Below, in pieces: positions 61,778 through 64,000 of a stretch of DNA of 64,000 nt (position 1 is the first letter of the stretch; the number at the start of each line of letters is the position of its first letter). Source of the DNA: CAZMZW01 sp963802275 (GTDB lineage Bacteria; Chloroflexota; Anaerolineae; Anaerolineales; Anaerolineaceae); the NCBI GenBank assembly GCA_963802275.1, contig CAWDIB010000001.1, positions 1 to 64,000 of the forward strand, read 5' to 3'. The notes below the pieces were generated by a model, which did not search any database, was not told the origin of the DNA, and saw nothing but the letters and a program-made list of their open reading frames with translations. Position numbers and translations under genes: made by a program.

Positions 61778-62244
61778 ATGAATATAAATAATGTGTTAAC
61801 TGATCAAAATCTATTGTTAGATTCCTTAAAAAAATGTGGCATGCGCCTGACGCCGCAGCGGTTGGCGATTTGCAAATATATGGCGGAAACGGAATGCTGC
61901 ATCCCACTGCGGCGGATGTTTATACGCAGCTCAAACCGCAATATCCTTCGCTTTCACTGATGACGGTTTACAACACCTTGAACGCCCTGGTCGGAGTGGG
62001 GGCGGTCAATGCGCTGGGGGTGGCAGGGGATGCCAACACCCACTACGACGGCGATACCTCGCCGCACGTCAACCTGATCTGTCTTAAATGTCACCGTATC
62101 AGCGATATGGATTCCAATTTAGCGGAAAGGCTGGATAGTGAAATAAGCGCTTCCTCCGGATTCAAGGTCATTGGCTCACGTTTGGTGTACTACGGGCTTT
62201 GCCCCGATTGTCAAAAATCACAAAACAAAAAAGGAGAAAAATAG
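61778..62244 (+). CDS. perR: PerR/Fur-family peroxide regulator, one frameshift
   Basis: About 155 residues when joined. The N-terminal frame gives LDSLKKCGMRLTPQRLAICK (Fur-family DNA-binding start); from about 61895 the coherent sequence HPTAADVYTQLKPQYPSLSL and MTVYNTLNALVGVGAVNAL continues in another frame. A one-base indel in GGAATGCTGCATCCC is needed. The C-terminal zinc site has CLKCHRI and CPDCQKS. HYDGDTSPHVNLIC supplies metal-sensing His/Asp residues like PerR. Position in front of a peroxiredoxin and a ferritin and the operator at 61756 support PerR rather than Fur. The frameshift may be an error. Confidence 0.82.
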
Positions 62245-62246
62245 AA

Positions 62247-62966
62247 ATGGATAGCACGCAAACCATGATCGTGCCGATGCCGCGCATCGGCGAAAAAGCG
62301 CCCGCCTTCAAGGCGGTCACCACCCAGGGAGAGATCAATTTCCCCCAGGATTACACCGGCAGCTGGGTGATCCTCTTCAGCCACCCGGCGGATTTCACCC
62401 CGGTGTGCACCTCGGAATTCATCACCTTTGCCACCCTGCAGGAGAAGTTCGCCCAGGCCAATTGCAAGCTGGTCGGACTCTCGGTGGATGGGTTGTACAG
62501 CCACATTGCCTGGCTGCGCACCATCAAAGATAAGATCGAATACAAGGGGCATAAGAATGTCGAGGTGACCTTCCCGCTGATCGAGGACATCACCATGGAA
62601 GTTGCCACCAAGTATGGCATGATCCAGCCCGGCGAGAGCAACACCAAGGCCGTGCGGGCGGTGTTCTTCATCGACCCCAAGGGCGTCATCCGTGCCATCA
62701 TCTACTACCCGCTGAGCATGGGACGCAACTTCGAAGAACTCTACCGTGCCCTGATCGCGATGGAGACCGCGGACGCTTTCTCGGTGGCCACCCCGGCTGA
62801 CTGGCAGCCCGGTGACGACGTGATTGTACCTACGGCCGGCTCGTGCGGTGTGGCCAAGGACCGCATGGAAGGCAAGGACAAGGACCAGATGAAGTGCTAT
62901 GACTGGTTCTTCTGCACCAAGCCGCTTGACAAAGAAACCGTGTTAAAAACTGTTTTGAAGAAATAG
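62247..62966 (+). CDS. 1-Cys-type (Prx6-like) peroxiredoxin
   Basis: 239 residues. The peroxidatic cysteine is in HPADFTPVCTSEF, with the arginine in the later AVRAVFFIDPKG. The C-terminal arm (from about 165) with CGVAKDRMEGKDKDQMKCYDWFFCTKP contains further cysteines, seen in long peroxiredoxins of anaerobes and archaea. It reduces H2O2 and organic peroxides. ATG 62247 follows AAGGAGAAAAAT. It is co-transcribed with perR and ferritin. Confidence 0.93.
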   Translation: MDSTQTMIVPMPRIGEKAPAFKAVTTQGEINFPQDYTGSWVILFSHPADFTPVCTSEFITFATLQEKFAQANCKLVGLSVDGLYSHIAWLRTIKDKIEYKGHKNVEVTFPLIEDITMEVATKYGMIQPGESNTKAVRAVFFIDPKGVIRAIIYYPLSMGRNFEELYRALIAMETADAFSVATPADWQPGDDVIVPTAGSCGVAKDRMEGKDKDQMKCYDWFFCTKPLDKETVLKTVLKK

Positions 62967-62984
62967 ACAATTCAAGGAGAAAGA

Positions 62985-63479
62985 ATGATCAACGAAAATA
63001 TGCAAAAAGCCATTAATGAACAGATCAACAAGGAACTGTATTCCTCCTATTTGTACCTGTCCATGTCGGCGTATTTTGAAACGAAGAACCTGGCAGGCTT
63101 TGCCCAATGGCTGAAGCTGCAAGCCGGGGAAGAGCTGGAACATGGAATGAAGTTCTTTGACCATCTCCATGAACGCGGCGGCAAAGTGGAATTGAAAGCG
63201 ATCGCCGGTGTGCCGACCGAATGGAAGGGCAACCTGGAGGTTTTCAAGCAGGTTCAGGAGCATGAAGCGGCGGTCACCGCCTCCATTTATTCCCTGCATG
63301 AACTGGCCTTAAAAGAGAAGGACTATGCCTCGCAGGTCATGCTGCAATGGTTCATCAACGAGCAGGTGGAAGAGGAAAAGAACGCGGCTGATATCGTGCA
63401 GCGCCTGGAAATGATCGACTCAAAAGGTACTGCGGTGCTGATGCTTGATCACGAGCTGGGCAAGCGCGGCAAGGAGTAA
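62985..63479 (+). CDS. ftn: Non-haem ferritin
   Basis: 164 residues. Ferroxidase-site residues are visible in NKELYSSYLYLSMSAYFE, EELEHGMKFFDHL, and QWFINEQVEEEKNA. No haem-binding methionine motif. It stores iron as ferric oxide and limits Fenton chemistry, suited to a PerR operon. The start ATG follows AAGGAGAAAG. It lies 18 bases after the peroxiredoxin gene. Confidence 0.95.
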   Translation: MINENMQKAINEQINKELYSSYLYLSMSAYFETKNLAGFAQWLKLQAGEELEHGMKFFDHLHERGGKVELKAIAGVPTEWKGNLEVFKQVQEHEAAVTASIYSLHELALKEKDYASQVMLQWFINEQVEEEKNAADIVQRLEMIDSKGTAVLMLDHELGKRGKE

Positions 63480-63487
63480 AAAGTAAA

Positions 63488-63519
63488 AGGCTGTCTCAAA
63501 AAAAGACAGCCTCTTTTTT
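63488..63519 (+). terminator. Rho-independent terminator of the perR operon
   Basis: AGGCTGTCT-CAAAAAAA-AGACAGCCT followed by CTTTTTTA. It may also serve the convergent gene ending at 63541. Confidence 0.88.
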
Positions 63520-63540
63520 ATGAATAATCGGGGGAAACTC

Positions 63541-64000
63541 TTATGGACGAGTCAGCGTGACCGAGATTTTCCCCGAAAATTTGTTGCCGTTTTCATCATA
63601 ACCCTGATAAAAGAAGTCCATACGCCCGCCGGTCAGGTCGGGCTTCCTGGGATTGACGACCTTGCCCTGGTATTGGGCGCTGCCGTTGGCGGGGATGGGG
63701 ATGTCCACGCCAAACCAGGTGGGGAAGCCGCCCTCGGCGTAGATCTCGTTTTCCCGGCTGACAAAAGCCATGCGCATGTTCTCCACCTTGGCGGCGATGT
63801 TGTTTTCGGAGGTGAAGGTGACCGTGAACTGCCACTCTTTGCAGCGGTCACCAGACAACTTGCAGGGTAGGGTTGGGGCCAGATTGGCTGTGATTTTTGC
63901 GGGCGGTCCCCAAGGCGTGGGGTGCGGAGTGAAGGTGGGGGTGGGCGATTGGGATTGGGTTGCGCCGATGCAGCTGGCCAGAAAAATTATTGAAATGAGT
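63541..64000 (-). CDS. Lipoprotein of unknown function, 5' end outside the window
   Basis: At the right edge the minus-strand frame reads LISIIFLASC-IG, a lipobox, then a Ser/Pro/Thr linker (TQSQSPTPTFTPHPTP) and a beta-rich domain ending DENGNKFSGKISVTLTRP at 63541. The start codon lies beyond base 64000. About 150 residues are visible. No family was recognised. It converges on the ferritin gene. Confidence 0.75.
   Translation of the reverse strand, partial: LISIIFLASCIGATQSQSPTPTFTPHPTPWGPPAKITANLAPTLPCKLSGDRCKEWQFTVTFTSENNIAAKVENMRMAFVSRENEIYAEGGFPTWFGVDIPIPANGSAQYQGKVVNPRKPDLTGGRMDFFYQGYDENGNKFSGKISVTLTRP

Noticed and set aside
1..64000. Integrase or transposase behind the gene-end duplications
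   Set aside because: No protein with recombinase motifs was found on either strand; the enzyme, if any, is elsewhere.

Overview
The window looks like a stretch of chromosome from an anaerobic or facultative Chloroflexota bacterium, probably Anaerolineae. This is inferred from gene content and style: many lipoproteins with Thr/Pro-rich linkers after the lipobox, fhs, selA, a Kdp potassium pump, ferredoxin-bearing MinD-type ATPases, and intergenic REP-like repeats. No rRNA or ribosomal protein gene is present to settle the taxonomy. No integrase, transposase, phage gene or CRISPR array was seen.

Layout. 0-3.2 kb: broken TPR and phosphotransferase genes separated by a hairpin-repeat block. 3.5-15 kb: a kdp operon (small membrane ORF, kdpF, damaged kdpA, kdpB, kdpC, frameshifted kdpD, kdpE), with two tRNA-Leu(UAA) copies on each side. 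Each pair encloses one reverse-strand secreted-protein gene, of which the second, an M23 peptidase, is decayed. 15-25 kb: an SGNH-type esterase, comB, a DinG-like helicase and fhs. The dinG/fhs junction has been expanded by lipoprotein genes and duplicated gene ends. 25-35.9 kb: an MFS transporter, a small membrane protein, selA, a broken M24 peptidase, tsaD, a zinc ribbon protein, an OsmC protein, a GT-C glycosyltransferase and a GH36 alpha-galactosidase. 35.9-48 kb: a DUF4349 lipoprotein, a phosphoesterase, coaBC, coaX, a DUF2202 lipoprotein, a GGDEF protein and large secreted proteins among repeats. 48.5-60.1 kb: a dense metal and iron-sulfur module with an MBL-fold hydrolase, DUF364, two ZIP transporters, radical SAM, CGGC, DUF59, two MinD-ferredoxin ATPases, NifX, a thioredoxin/CcdA-like membrane protein, an XRE-cupin-NifX fusion, PadR and two DUF5320 proteins. 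60.3-64 kb: a LamG-like secreted protein, then a perR-peroxiredoxin-ferritin oxidative-stress operon behind a promoter with a PerR-like box, and a partial lipoprotein gene at the edge.

Two things stand out. First, accessory genes (lipoproteins, LamG-like proteins, the M23 peptidase, the GGDEF protein) repeatedly sit between short direct repeats of about 35-180 bp. Each repeat copies the end of a neighbouring resident gene, tRNA or terminator, which points to one recurrent way of gaining genes. Second, the 49-60 kb module combines paired ATPases, NifX domains (one fused to a regulator) and metal importers in a way that suggests a coordinated metal-cofactor system of unknown product.

Frameshifts occur in several genes (TPR, phosphotransferase, kdpA, kdpD, M23, M24, perR). 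Some lie in homopolymers and could be sequencing errors. The clustered lesions in the M23 gene look like real decay.
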